Origin: a virus
IMG/VR virus record: IMGVR_UViG_3300036985_000496
Location: 1-20,447 of that record
DNA length: 20,447 bases
Direction: 5' to 3' (one strand)
Under the pieces are notes generated by a model. That model did no database searches, was not told the DNA's origin, and was given only the letters and a program-made list of their open reading frames with translations. Positions 7,116 through 15,500 of the stretch are shown here, piece after piece. The position numbers were made by a program, and so were the translations under genes. Each line of letters opens with the position of its first letter. Position 1 is the stretch's first letter.

Positions 7116-7715
7116 TTAAATGGTGTTAACAGGTGCTTTATATTGTGACTCGTTCAAGCGAACGGTCATATTTACATAGGCATCAGTTAATGAATCGGTA
7201 ATAAGATATGCAGAACCGGTGATTTGGAACTGACCAGATGTAGCTACTTCTGCGGTTAACCATGTTGAACTGATACCGGTAGCAGTAGAGCCACCAGGAG
7301 ACGCAACACGCCAATCACATTCACCGCCAACGGCAACTTGAACTGAATCAGTTCCTGGTGTTCCGGCGTTTGCGAATTGAACATCATAAATTGTTTCTGG
7401 ATCATCATAAACCCAAGCAACCACATTAGTACCCGTAGTACCGCCAGTCCAAAAAGGAGCGATAGTAGGTTTACCCGTTGAATCAGTATATTCAACACCG
7501 GCAAAAATACCGAGTAATGAAATACCGTCAGTGGTTCCTGTACGAGTGCCGTCTGAACTACCAAGTTGAATTGTACCAGCAGCGACTAATTTAACTGGGT
7601 CGCCAGAATAAATAGACGCAGCGTAAGTGCTTGCGATTGTATAGGCTTTAGGACGAACTTGACCACTGTTGTGGAAAGAAGGTCTGAAACCATAGGGTGT
7701 GCTAGTTGAAGACAT
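7116..7715 (-). CDS. Probable capsid-associated/decoration protein
   Basis: 199 residues, ATG 7715, AGGAG site 6 bases upstream (AGGAGCTAATAATG). It begins MSSTSTPYGFRPSFHNSGQVRPKAYTIASTYAASIYSGDPVKLVAAGTI. A TPYGFRP start followed by a YxGDPVKL motif is seen in small proteins coded just before the coat gene in many uncultured phages. The rest is Gly/Thr-rich beta sequence with EYTDSTGKPTIAPFW and WRVASPGGSTATG segments. It is immediately upstream of the major capsid gene (15-base gap), so a head protein such as a decoration or stabilising protein is the best guess. It is not a second coat copy by sequence. Confidence 0.7.
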   Translation of the reverse strand: MSSTSTPYGFRPSFHNSGQVRPKAYTIASTYAASIYSGDPVKLVAAGTIQLGSSDGTRTGTTDGISLLGIFAGVEYTDSTGKPTIAPFWTGGTTGTNVVAWVYDDPETIYDVQFANAGTPGTDSVQVAVGGECDWRVASPGGSTATGISSTWLTAEVATSGQFQITGSAYLITDSLTDAYVNMTVRLNESQYKAPVNTI

Positions 7716-7751
7716 TATTAGCTCCTAAATGGAATAAGTTAAAAAGTTGCA

Positions 7752-8282
7752 TCAAGAAAGCTCAAATTGAGCATCCCGATGTTCTCCAATTTCTAGATTA
7801 CCATCCCCGAGCGTCAATCTCGACTTTGATGACTTTGCCTGTTGCTCTAAGAACTCTGCGGTGTCAGTGAGTTTTTCTTCTTCACGCATCGGAGCGTCAT
7901 GGTGAGCTTCTCTCATATATTTCTCATATAGAGACATTGGCAATTTGAATGCTAACATTTCATTAACACCGATAAACCCAGACCAATCGCCCGTTTTGAG
8001 CGCCGCGTATTCCCATCCAGGAACATCTTCAGGCTTCACGGGTTCGTATCCTAATCGGATACGCATTTGTATAGAGTCACGAGGGTTAGTCGTAGTTAAC
8101 CAGCAGCAGTGCCATCCAGGGATCTTCGGTAAATCCGGTAAACTGGAGTTGAAAAAACTTTGACGGAACATTTCAACCCGCTCATCTTCTGTAACCTCAC
8201 GATTTTGAGTAACTGCGCGATCTGTCATCGCACGATTGTCGCGGTTGTCACCAGCGGTTTTCTTTAAGCGTTCGTCTGTCAT
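7752..8282 (-). CDS. Conserved-type phage protein of unknown function (head gene cluster)
   Basis: 176 residues, ATG 8282 behind AGGAG. The N-terminal 40 residues are charged and probably disordered. The core has PGWHCCWLTTTNPRDSIQMR (about 55-75), GYEPVKPEDVPGWEY (79-93) and a VNEMLAFKLPMSLYEKYM segment followed by EAHHDAPMREEEK. This motif order (CWLxTxN, GYxPV, NEMlxxKxP, HHxxP) recurs in phage proteins coded between scaffold and coat genes; none has a known function that I can name. It is probably a soluble helper of head assembly or a minor virion part. It is the first gene after a candidate promoter at 8314-8341. Confidence 0.7.
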   Translation of the reverse strand: MTDERLKKTAGDNRDNRAMTDRAVTQNREVTEDERVEMFRQSFFNSSLPDLPKIPGWHCCWLTTTNPRDSIQMRIRLGYEPVKPEDVPGWEYAALKTGDWSGFIGVNEMLAFKLPMSLYEKYMREAHHDAPMREEEKLTDTAEFLEQQAKSSKSRLTLGDGNLEIGEHRDAQFELS

Positions 8283-8313
8283 AATATTCGCTCCTATTCA
8301 GCGATTGAAAATA

Positions 8314-8341
8314 AGTATATTGTATAAAAATAAAAAAGCAA
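8314..8341 (-). promoter_or_regulatory. Candidate sigma-70-type promoter for the capsid gene block
   Basis: On the minus strand TTGCTT (8341-8336) is followed after 16 bases by TATACT (8319-8314) inside a very AT-rich gap between the scaffold and the next gene. The -10 fits 5 of 6 consensus bases, the -35 only 3 of 6. It would give a start near 8307 and a short leader containing AGGAG. The T-rich run could alternatively belong to a weak terminator, but no good stem precedes it. Confidence 0.4.
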
Positions 8342-8349
8342 GTTATTCA

Positions 8350-9279
8350 TCATTTTTGGTTACGGTCATAATCAGCGTAACGCTTGACGTATTTCATTCG
8401 TAACACAGGGTCGTCCCACACGCCTGCTTCAACTAAAGCCGCTTTACGTTCAGGACTAATGTAAATTTCTTTACGGGTAGAAGAAGGCGCGTGCTCACGA
8501 CCTGATCCTACAGCGGGACCTCCGCGCGGTGTACGCTCTTCACGATATTGCCGTTCTTTCGGTTGTTTTTTAAATTTTTCAGGTAATCTGCGCGCAACTC
8601 GTTTACGCAATTCATCCCAGTATTCTTCTGTCTGTGGATTTAATCCATCTTTTGCTAAGGCTTGATCAACCGCTATAACAATTGCTGAATCTTCATCACG
8701 ACCTTGTGCATCATACCACGGGTTGTCATTGATAAACTCTTTCGCGTAATGCATTGTCAAATCATCAATTTGATTCGGTTGTGTTATTGGACGCTGCTGA
8801 GCCGCCAACTGTTTTTGATATTGCAATTGATTAACTTTCGCAATGGCTTGGTCACGATAACGCATCGCTTGTGTTACATCTTCTCCGTTGCCATTTTCAA
8901 CAGCTTTAGCGATAACGCGCTCTGCCATATTTGCTTCTTGCGCGGCTTGATTAATATACGCATCATACGCACCTAAATCAGTTTGGTGTGCACGGACTTC
9001 TTGTACAGAAACTCTTCGCTCCAAATCGTCATTACGTTTACGCAAAAAATCTAACTCAAGTTTATCCCGACTAATCGCTTGTGTTTTTCTCTCTTTGCGC
9101 TCTAGTTTTTCTTTTCTACGGCGTTCACGGATGATTTCACGTTCATCTTCTACATCGTCGTTGTCATCAGACCTAGCGATCTGCTCATCATAAGCCTCAT
9201 CACTTAAATCTTCTTCGTTTTCAATGATTTCAATTTCATCATTGAGGTCTTCATCGTCTTCTCTAATTACATCTGACAT
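8350..9279 (-). CDS. Probable scaffolding protein
   Basis: 309 residues, ATG 9279 with an AAGGAG ribosome site. The first 50 residues are extremely acidic (runs of D and E). Residues about 48-100 are Arg/Lys/Glu-rich helix with coiled-coil character (RERRRKEKLERKER, LRKRNDDLERRV), and 120-165 are further helix. The C-terminus (about 265-309: KEIYISPERKAALVEAGVW, then PVLRMKYVKRYADYDR) is a basic helical end, the type that binds coat protein in P22-like scaffolds. The P22 scaffold is 303 residues, close to this length. It is encoded between portal and coat, the usual scaffold place. The acidic, helical, low-aromatic make-up supports the call; no sequence signature proves it. Confidence 0.75.
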   Translation of the reverse strand: MSDVIREDDEDLNDEIEIIENEEDLSDEAYDEQIARSDDNDDVEDEREIIRERRRKEKLERKERKTQAISRDKLELDFLRKRNDDLERRVSVQEVRAHQTDLGAYDAYINQAAQEANMAERVIAKAVENGNGEDVTQAMRYRDQAIAKVNQLQYQKQLAAQQRPITQPNQIDDLTMHYAKEFINDNPWYDAQGRDEDSAIVIAVDQALAKDGLNPQTEEYWDELRKRVARRLPEKFKKQPKERQYREERTPRGGPAVGSGREHAPSSTRKEIYISPERKAALVEAGVWDDPVLRMKYVKRYADYDRNQK

Positions 9280-9291
9280 AACTCATCTCCT

Positions 9292-9717
9292 TTAGATGAA
9301 TGCTTTGATCGCTAACGGATCACCTGTGACTCGACCGATAATGTCAAGATCGTTAAAAATTACAAACATTGCGGAATCAGCACTATCAGGAACTTTAACT
9401 TCCCACCGGTCACCGCCGTACTTCGCTACTCTGACAAATTCACCTACAGTGCACCAATCACCTTCTGGCCAAGGCGTCATGTCATTTCTATTTTTGAACG
9501 CCAGAGGTCCGAGTGAAATAACTTTACCCACCTGTGTGTTCCATTTTTCAGTATCTTGTGTTCCGGTATCTAAAATAATACCCCCGCGTGATACTTTTTT
9601 CGGAGTGCGGATCTGAATCAGAACGCGGCTACCGAAAGGCTGGATACCTGCATTTACTGCGGGGAAAGCCTCTATCATTGCATTCTCAAAGGTCGTTGTC
9701 ACTATGTTTATCCTCAT
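9292..9717 (-). CDS. GroES-like co-chaperonin (Cpn10)
   Basis: 141 residues from ATG 9717; GTG 9702, nine bases after a GAGG, is a credible alternative start. Residues about 27-60 (IQPFGSRVLIQIRTPK, then SRGGIILDTG) resemble GroES: a beta strand 'P..dRVlV' and the mobile loop ending in a hydrophobic tripeptide (GGIIL) that docks on GroEL. VGKVISLGPLAF matches the GroES 'GeVlAVG' strand, GEFVRVAKYGGDRWEV replaces the GDiVlF/YGG region, and the end (FVIFNDLDIIGRV) matches the closing strand. GroES is about 97 residues; this one has N-terminal and C-terminal extensions and an insertion around NRNDMTPWPEGDW. It lies among head genes, so it probably works with host GroEL to fold the coat, as T4 gp31 does. 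Its first 32 bases overlap the upstream gene. Confidence 0.83.
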   Translation of the reverse strand: MRINIVTTTFENAMIEAFPAVNAGIQPFGSRVLIQIRTPKKVSRGGIILDTGTQDTEKWNTQVGKVISLGPLAFKNRNDMTPWPEGDWCTVGEFVRVAKYGGDRWEVKVPDSADSAMFVIFNDLDIIGRVTGDPLAIKAFI

Positions 9718-9883
9718 CTATAAGATTTAAAAGTACATTAATTGCCAATTCATATCCGGCAACTGTCCCGACGCGATACCCGTACTCAAAGGCATCGCGT
9801 GAGTGTGGGTGCTTCAAGGCTTCAACCGCAAATATCTGCTGTTCTACTTTGAGCTTGTTGAGCAATTTGGTTTCTAAATTCAC
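9686..9883 (-). CDS. Small helical protein of unknown function
   Basis: 65 residues from GTG 9883. The start overlaps the upstream stop as GTGA, a typical coupling arrangement, and there is no strong separate ribosome site. The core FEYGYRVGTVAGYELAINVLLNLI is an amphipathic helix pair; a 'FEYGxxxGxxxG' pattern is common in tiny genes beside phage portals. No known catalytic motif is visible. It sits between the portal and the co-chaperonin and is likely cotranslated with them. Confidence 0.65.
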   Translation of the reverse strand: MNLETKLLNKLKVEQQIFAVEALKHPHSRDAFEYGYRVGTVAGYELAINVLLNLIDEDKHSDNDL

Positions 9884-10014
9884 GCAGGCGTTTTAGAAGT
9901 TGACGGAGTTGCGGGTAATTTCTGCCCGTCTACTTTTTCACCAGCCGCCATACGTTTATGTTGTTTAACATCTGCGCCTGTCATAGGTACTTCTTTACTT
10001 TTTTCATTTTTCAT
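9880..10014 (-). CDS. 44-residue basic protein between portal and co-chaperonin genes
   Basis: ATG 10014 to TGA 9880, 44 residues beginning MKNEKSKEVPMTGADVKQHK. It has a near-perfect ribosome site (TAAGGAGATAAC, six bases before ATG) that overlaps the portal stop codon. Its TGA overlaps the GTG of the next gene. Lys-rich, no membrane segment, no recognised domain. The strong ribosome site and tight packing make it a real gene; its role is unknown. Confidence 0.75.
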   Translation of the reverse strand: MKNEKSKEVPMTGADVKQHKRMAAGEKVDGQKLPATPSTSKTPA

Positions 10015-10023
10015 GTTATCTCC

Positions 10024-12540
10024 TTACGGATTGAAGTCAATGCCTGTCCCTGTAGACAATGACGTTTTACTGTCATGCTCCAGTTCTGCAGCGGTAATAA
10101 GTTTAGCGGTGTCATTGTCAGCCATGTTAATAGCTTCACGAGCTTGAATTTCAGCCATTGCTCTTTGGTTTTCAGCGTAAATTCTAGCTTGTTCTGATTG
10201 CATTTTGTCAGACCGTTCTTGCTGTTGTGCAACCATTTTTGATTGCTCAGATTGCGTCTGAGTTTGCATTTTTTGTTGATCAAGTTGAAGCCTACCTTGA
10301 TCAACCTGTGCTCTCTGATCCAACGCTTTCTGTTGAATCCCTGCGCTAATTTGTGCAATCTCAAGAGAATGATCAGACTGCGGAGGAGGAGGCTCTGGCA
10401 TGTACTTTTTAGCTTCTTCAGCTACCGCGTTAAGCTCTTGTCCAAAGTTACCCATTTGTTGCTCAATAAACTGTTGAACCTGTAAAAGAATCGGAACCTG
10501 TTGATCTGGTTTATCTTCTATTAAATTCTCTTTTTGAGCTTTATCCACCGCGTTATGCGACTCTGTTAAATAATAGTTGAGCAGGTGGTCACGTAAATGC
10601 ATAGCCATGGGGAACAAATATGACTGAGCAATGAACGGGTTAGAACCAAACAACGGTGATTTCAAGAACGCCATATGGGTAACAATATGCGCCACGTGAT
10701 CTTGAGACGGTAGCACATAAATAGGCGACGCCATAACTGCCGCTACGTTTTCTGAAGTAGGATCCATGTCATCTTGAGCCGGCTTCGGCTTCAACACTTC
10801 ACTGGCAGGAACTTTTAACGTTTTGAGAAACAGTTCTTCAACTTTACGCATGTCATACATTTGCGGGTAAAGTTGCGAACGTTGCATGATGGCTTGAATT
10901 TGAGCGAACCGTTGTGTTTCACTGAAAATAGCAGGATCACTTACCGGAATGATGTCCATAGGACCGTCAAAGTCAGACGGGTCAATGTCAATACCAGATA
11001 TTTGAGCTTCTATGTCTTCTGTAGTCAAATACGCGCTGTTGATTCGGTGTAAAATTTTCAAACTACGCGCCATTGAGCTGTGTAAACGCGCGTGAATTGA
11101 ATTAAACACCACCATACCTTGTTCAATCAACGCCATCGTAGTACCGACAGGTTGGTTTGGATTTTGGTCTGACAGTTTTTCAAACGAGGTCTGCACAACA
11201 CCTTTACCGGTGTCAACAAGGAAGCCAAGCAACTGCATCAAAACAGGAGAAGGACCATTAAACGGTAACGGCATAGCTAGTTTACGAACGTCATCAATCA
11301 ACGCACCGCCTTCCATCTCGACTACTTCGGTAGGTTGGACGTTTAACGTTTGACCTCCAGGACCGCCTTTAAGTTTGAGCAGAGTAGGGACGTTTTGAAT
11401 ATGTGCTGAATCAAGTAGAGCACGTAGAGCGCCGGTAGCGGCTCCAGACAAACCGCCGATCATGTGAGTCAAACCAATAGGGTAAGCACCTCGCCAAGGT
11501 ACAAAAGCAAACTCAACAATCCAGTCTAGCTCTTTCTTTTGAACGTCATCTGGTTCCCAGTTGCGGTAAAGTGCTAAACCTTTCTCAGTAGATTTATCAA
11601 CACTGAGTATGTAAGGTTCAGGACCATCATCAAAATCTAAATACGTGTAGATTTCAAATATGGTGCGCAGACCGTCTTCATTGTAACTAGTATCTTTTCT
11701 ACCTTCAATTTTATCATTAGCTTGAGACGCCCGACTAAATTCAGGATCAGTAGGCACGCCGAGATCAACATCAATATACATACCACTTTTAACACGACGA
11801 CTATACTCAAACTTAGTAATATATTGTACATGCGTTTTACGCTCTGCGGTGTAGAAATTAGTAGCTGCGAAAGGAAGGTAAATGTCATCAATCGGTACAA
11901 ACTCAGACACCGGACGTTTATGTAAAGCGTTCCACATAAACTTCAGATACTGACCGCCTCCGAGCGGTAGCTGGGTGCTAAGCTGTTCAAACTCACCACG
12001 GAACTCAACCATCTGCTCAGTAAGTTGCCAGTTCATAAAATCTGCTTTACGATCTGCTTTCTCTACTTTACTTTGATCTTTCTCACCTACGATTTTACTT
12101 TTAACCGGACCATTGGCAGGAAATATCTCTTTCATAACGCGAGCCGAAAAATCTACACACGCTTCAACAAGCATCGGATGGACGACTTTATTCGCGCCAC
12201 TGAACTGAGCACCTCCCGGAGCATCGTCACCTAAGCCAGTACGTCGGATACCTTCTTCGTATTGTTTGTCACGTTTTTCGCGTGCTTCTTTGTCGTTAGC
12301 GATCTTGTCAATCAACTCACTAATTGACATTTTCAATTCACCTTGATCCACTTCATCAATAATATTTGCGAAGTGTTCTAAATGCTTTTGCTCATCTTTT
12401 TCGTTTTCAAGACGTATGATTGCCCCACCGTCGTCAGTGTCTTCAACTTCGGTATTGTCTTCATCAAACTCGACGTCTTCACCTTCTTGTTGATCATCTT
12501 CGTTTTGATCTTCGTAATCTTCTTCTAATTGCTTCGCCAT
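10024..12540 (-). CDS. Portal protein
   Basis: 838 residues from ATG 12540. The ATG at 12543 just before it is only three bases after GAGG, so 12540 is better spaced. The N-terminus is highly acidic and likely disordered (1-65). The body has GLGDDAPGGAQFSGANKVVHPMLVEACVDF-type sequence near 105-135, QLPLGGGQYLKF, VPIDDIYLPFAA, then a long helical region with YLFPMAMHLRDHLL. This is the pattern of portal proteins of podovirus-like phages. The C-terminal ~110 residues are Gln-rich coiled coil (QQKALDQRAQVDQGRLQLDQ and on), comparable to the barrel helices of the P22 portal (725 residues), but longer here. The dodecameric ring would form the DNA entry vertex and dock terminase and the connector at 3418-4398. 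The family assignment comes from pattern, order and size. Confidence 0.82.
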   Translation of the reverse strand: MAKQLEEDYEDQNEDDQQEGEDVEFDEDNTEVEDTDDGGAIIRLENEKDEQKHLEHFANIIDEVDQGELKMSISELIDKIANDKEAREKRDKQYEEGIRRTGLGDDAPGGAQFSGANKVVHPMLVEACVDFSARVMKEIFPANGPVKSKIVGEKDQSKVEKADRKADFMNWQLTEQMVEFRGEFEQLSTQLPLGGGQYLKFMWNALHKRPVSEFVPIDDIYLPFAATNFYTAERKTHVQYITKFEYSRRVKSGMYIDVDLGVPTDPEFSRASQANDKIEGRKDTSYNEDGLRTIFEIYTYLDFDDGPEPYILSVDKSTEKGLALYRNWEPDDVQKKELDWIVEFAFVPWRGAYPIGLTHMIGGLSGAATGALRALLDSAHIQNVPTLLKLKGGPGGQTLNVQPTEVVEMEGGALIDDVRKLAMPLPFNGPSPVLMQLLGFLVDTGKGVVQTSFEKLSDQNPNQPVGTTMALIEQGMVVFNSIHARLHSSMARSLKILHRINSAYLTTEDIEAQISGIDIDPSDFDGPMDIIPVSDPAIFSETQRFAQIQAIMQRSQLYPQMYDMRKVEELFLKTLKVPASEVLKPKPAQDDMDPTSENVAAVMASPIYVLPSQDHVAHIVTHMAFLKSPLFGSNPFIAQSYLFPMAMHLRDHLLNYYLTESHNAVDKAQKENLIEDKPDQQVPILLQVQQFIEQQMGNFGQELNAVAEEAKKYMPEPPPPQSDHSLEIAQISAGIQQKALDQRAQVDQGRLQLDQQKMQTQTQSEQSKMVAQQQERSDKMQSEQARIYAENQRAMAEIQAREAINMADNDTAKLITAAELEHDSKTSLSTGTGIDFNP

Positions 12541-12573
12541 CATGTACCTCAGTTTGTTTTATTGAGCAGCTGA

Positions 12574-15500
12574 TCAAGCCGCCATTAAATTATCGTAATG
12601 CTTCATTGCGGTATGATATAAATTTTCTTGCTGAGAAGTAACCGAACCGCCTTTTGAGAACGGCATGTTGTACTCTACCTGTATTTGACGACCTTCGCTT
12701 TTATGATCAGCGGGTTCAAAATAACTTGCGTTCAAATCACCACCTCCAACTTTACCCGTGTATCCCGCAGTGTAACCAGACAAACCGTCGTTATACTTTG
12801 TGTGTAAACCTTGAAGTCCGATTGACGCCCGCCCTTCTCCTACCGGAACAGAGCCACTCAGATTACCGAGGTAAACACCTTCAGCTTCAATCGGTTTGAT
12901 CATAGCGGCGTTTAAGTTTGCACCGTTTCCTAGGTCTAACCCGTAGTCAGCTATCAAAGTGTGTAAGTCTTTATCATGTTCACGATCTCCTTTCGTTGTC
13001 GTGGTGTAATTTACACGAGCCTCACTTTTACCTATTTTCTTTGAGCCGCCTGTGTTTTCTATTACGTCATCGTAATGCTTCATGGCTTGATGATACAAAC
13101 GCAATTGATCTGGATCGTTGAACGGTAGATCACCGACGACTGAACCGCCTCCAGCGTAACCTTGACCAGATATTAATGATTTAAGTTCTTCAGGACTAGC
13201 CCAATCTCCAAATCGTTTTCTAGCTTCATCTAAATTGAAAGAGGAAGGATCAATGTTCATTTCAGTTAATTTTTCGTTTAACCTGTCAGGAGCGTTTTTT
13301 AAATCATAAACTCCTACATCTTTCAAACCTTTAGCCACGTTATTGACGTCTAATCCGGGATGAGAGCGCATGAAATCATGAACCAGGGGTAAATATTTTT
13401 CTAAAACAGGTAGGTTAGTTTTACCGAAAACTTGTGTCAAATTTTCTTGTACGCCCCCCACTTTATTTTTTAACACTTCAAATAAAGAATTGTCATAACT
13501 TAGATGCGGGTTAGAGGCGTTGTATTCAGCTGCTTCTGCGCGCAGCATAGGTAACAGCTCTTTTTGTTTTTCTGCAGGCGTGTTACTCAATAAACTTTCA
13601 TAATAGGCATGAGGTATCCAAGGTTTAGTCTCAATCGTGACGTGCGGTTCATTGGAACGGTTACGCAACGAGAATATACGAGAATTACCGCTTGACACAT
13701 CTGGACAGTAATCACCTACGCATTGGTTCATTCTATCACCTTCGTACTTTAACGCTTTACTTACAAGATCCTCGTTATATTTTCTATTCGCAAGTTCAGA
13801 CATTAATTCTGTCATTCTAAAACGAAAATCATCGCTTTCAGGGTCTAAACCTTCTGATCGAGCCGTTCTTCTTGCTGCTTTATACACATCATTTTGGTCG
13901 TCCGCATTAAGGTCATCATATTCTATTGTCTTTTTAGGGTTTTTAATTTCAAACCATGACAACTTTTTATCAGGATATTGTTTATGTTCAAAAACAGCCG
14001 GATTACGAACAGATTCTTCATACTCTTTAATTTTATTATAATTGTTCAATTTAGCTACGTGTTCAACAACTTGAGGAACATTCATTTTATACATTTTGTT
14101 CGGATCTATTTGGAGTTCAGCAGGTAAAGTTTTATCTAAAACTGCTTTATCTAATCCTGAAATCAATTTATCAAAACCTAAACTATTAGAATAATAAGAT
14201 GGAGAAAAATTATAAACTTTTGAAGAAGGGTCAAGATTATATACCCATTCGTTATCAGGTTTTATAATATCTGTTCTAGGATCACCTTTCTCTTTCTCTT
14301 TAAAAAGATAAGGTAAATTTAACGTGTCACCTACGCTTTTGTCTGACGCATTTTCCCAGTTTTTACCTAGACCGCTTTTAGCTAACCCTTCTTCCGGAAA
14401 ACCACCTTGTTTTCTAGATCTGTTTATACCCCTCATTTCCCATTTAGGAGTAGTTGTAGGAGTATAATGTATAGGATTGTAATCTTTTAAAAACATTATT
14501 TCTTTTTCGATATCACTTATATCTCTATTCGCTGTTCTTATACGAGCTTCTCTCCACGCTTCAGGGTTATCCACTCCGGTAGGAACGTCTTCTATTTCAT
14601 ATTTATTTAAAAGTTTTGACAACCCTGTTAATTTTTTCTTTTTATCAGCTAGTAAAGTTTTCTTTTTAGCTGGCCATTTTTCAGCAATCGCTAATACTGG
14701 ATCTTCAGGTGTTCCTAAATCATTTTTAACATAAGCTGTTAATTTTTTATTAATCCAATCACGAGGAAAGTTTTCTGATAAAATCAAATTGCTTAGTCCT
14801 TTTTCAAAATCCATATCTTTTTGAAGCCAGTTACCGCCTTTAGGTTTAACAGCCATACCTAACGTACCACCAGCAGACGTCGGAGCAAACGGCAACCCAC
14901 CGGTCTGCGCTAGACCGGCTAAATCAAAAGCAGCTTGAGATTGCTCATCTATTGACGGGGCAACACCAATTGGAAATGCACTTGATTCATCTAATATTTC
15001 TCGTGGTCTACCGCCAGCAGTGTCGATGCTACGCATCAAATAATCTTTTGCGCGTTTTGATGCTTCTTGCGGATGCAAAAGTGTCGACGCGATGATTGAG
15101 TCTTCATCACCAAAGTTTTGCTTCGCACTCACGTCATCAAAGTGCGCCATCGCTCGGCGGTACAAACGCTCATGCGCAGGATCTTCAAACTCTGATATTG
15201 AGCCGCCTCCAGCGTAATTATGAGGAGCGTCTATTGATGCAACGATGTCATCTACTTTCATAGGGTCGTACATCGTTGGTGGTGTACCAACTAATCCACC
15301 GTTGGCATAACCTTCAGAAGTTATATTTCTACCAGTCGTAGAAAGTTCACGACGTAACGCATCCAGTTCATCATCAGATACAAATTTACCGTATTTACTC
15401 ACTGCCGCGTTATATAAATCAGGAGACATGTATCGTCTATGTTCATCCAGATCTAGCAGTGCGGTGTTTCCAAAATCTTTAACGCGTTCCCAATCTTTTG

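Noticed and set aside
9588-9896. Plus-strand open frame of 102 codons over the co-chaperonin start
   Set aside because: Overlaps two well-supported minus-strand genes, has no ribosome site and does not look like a protein.
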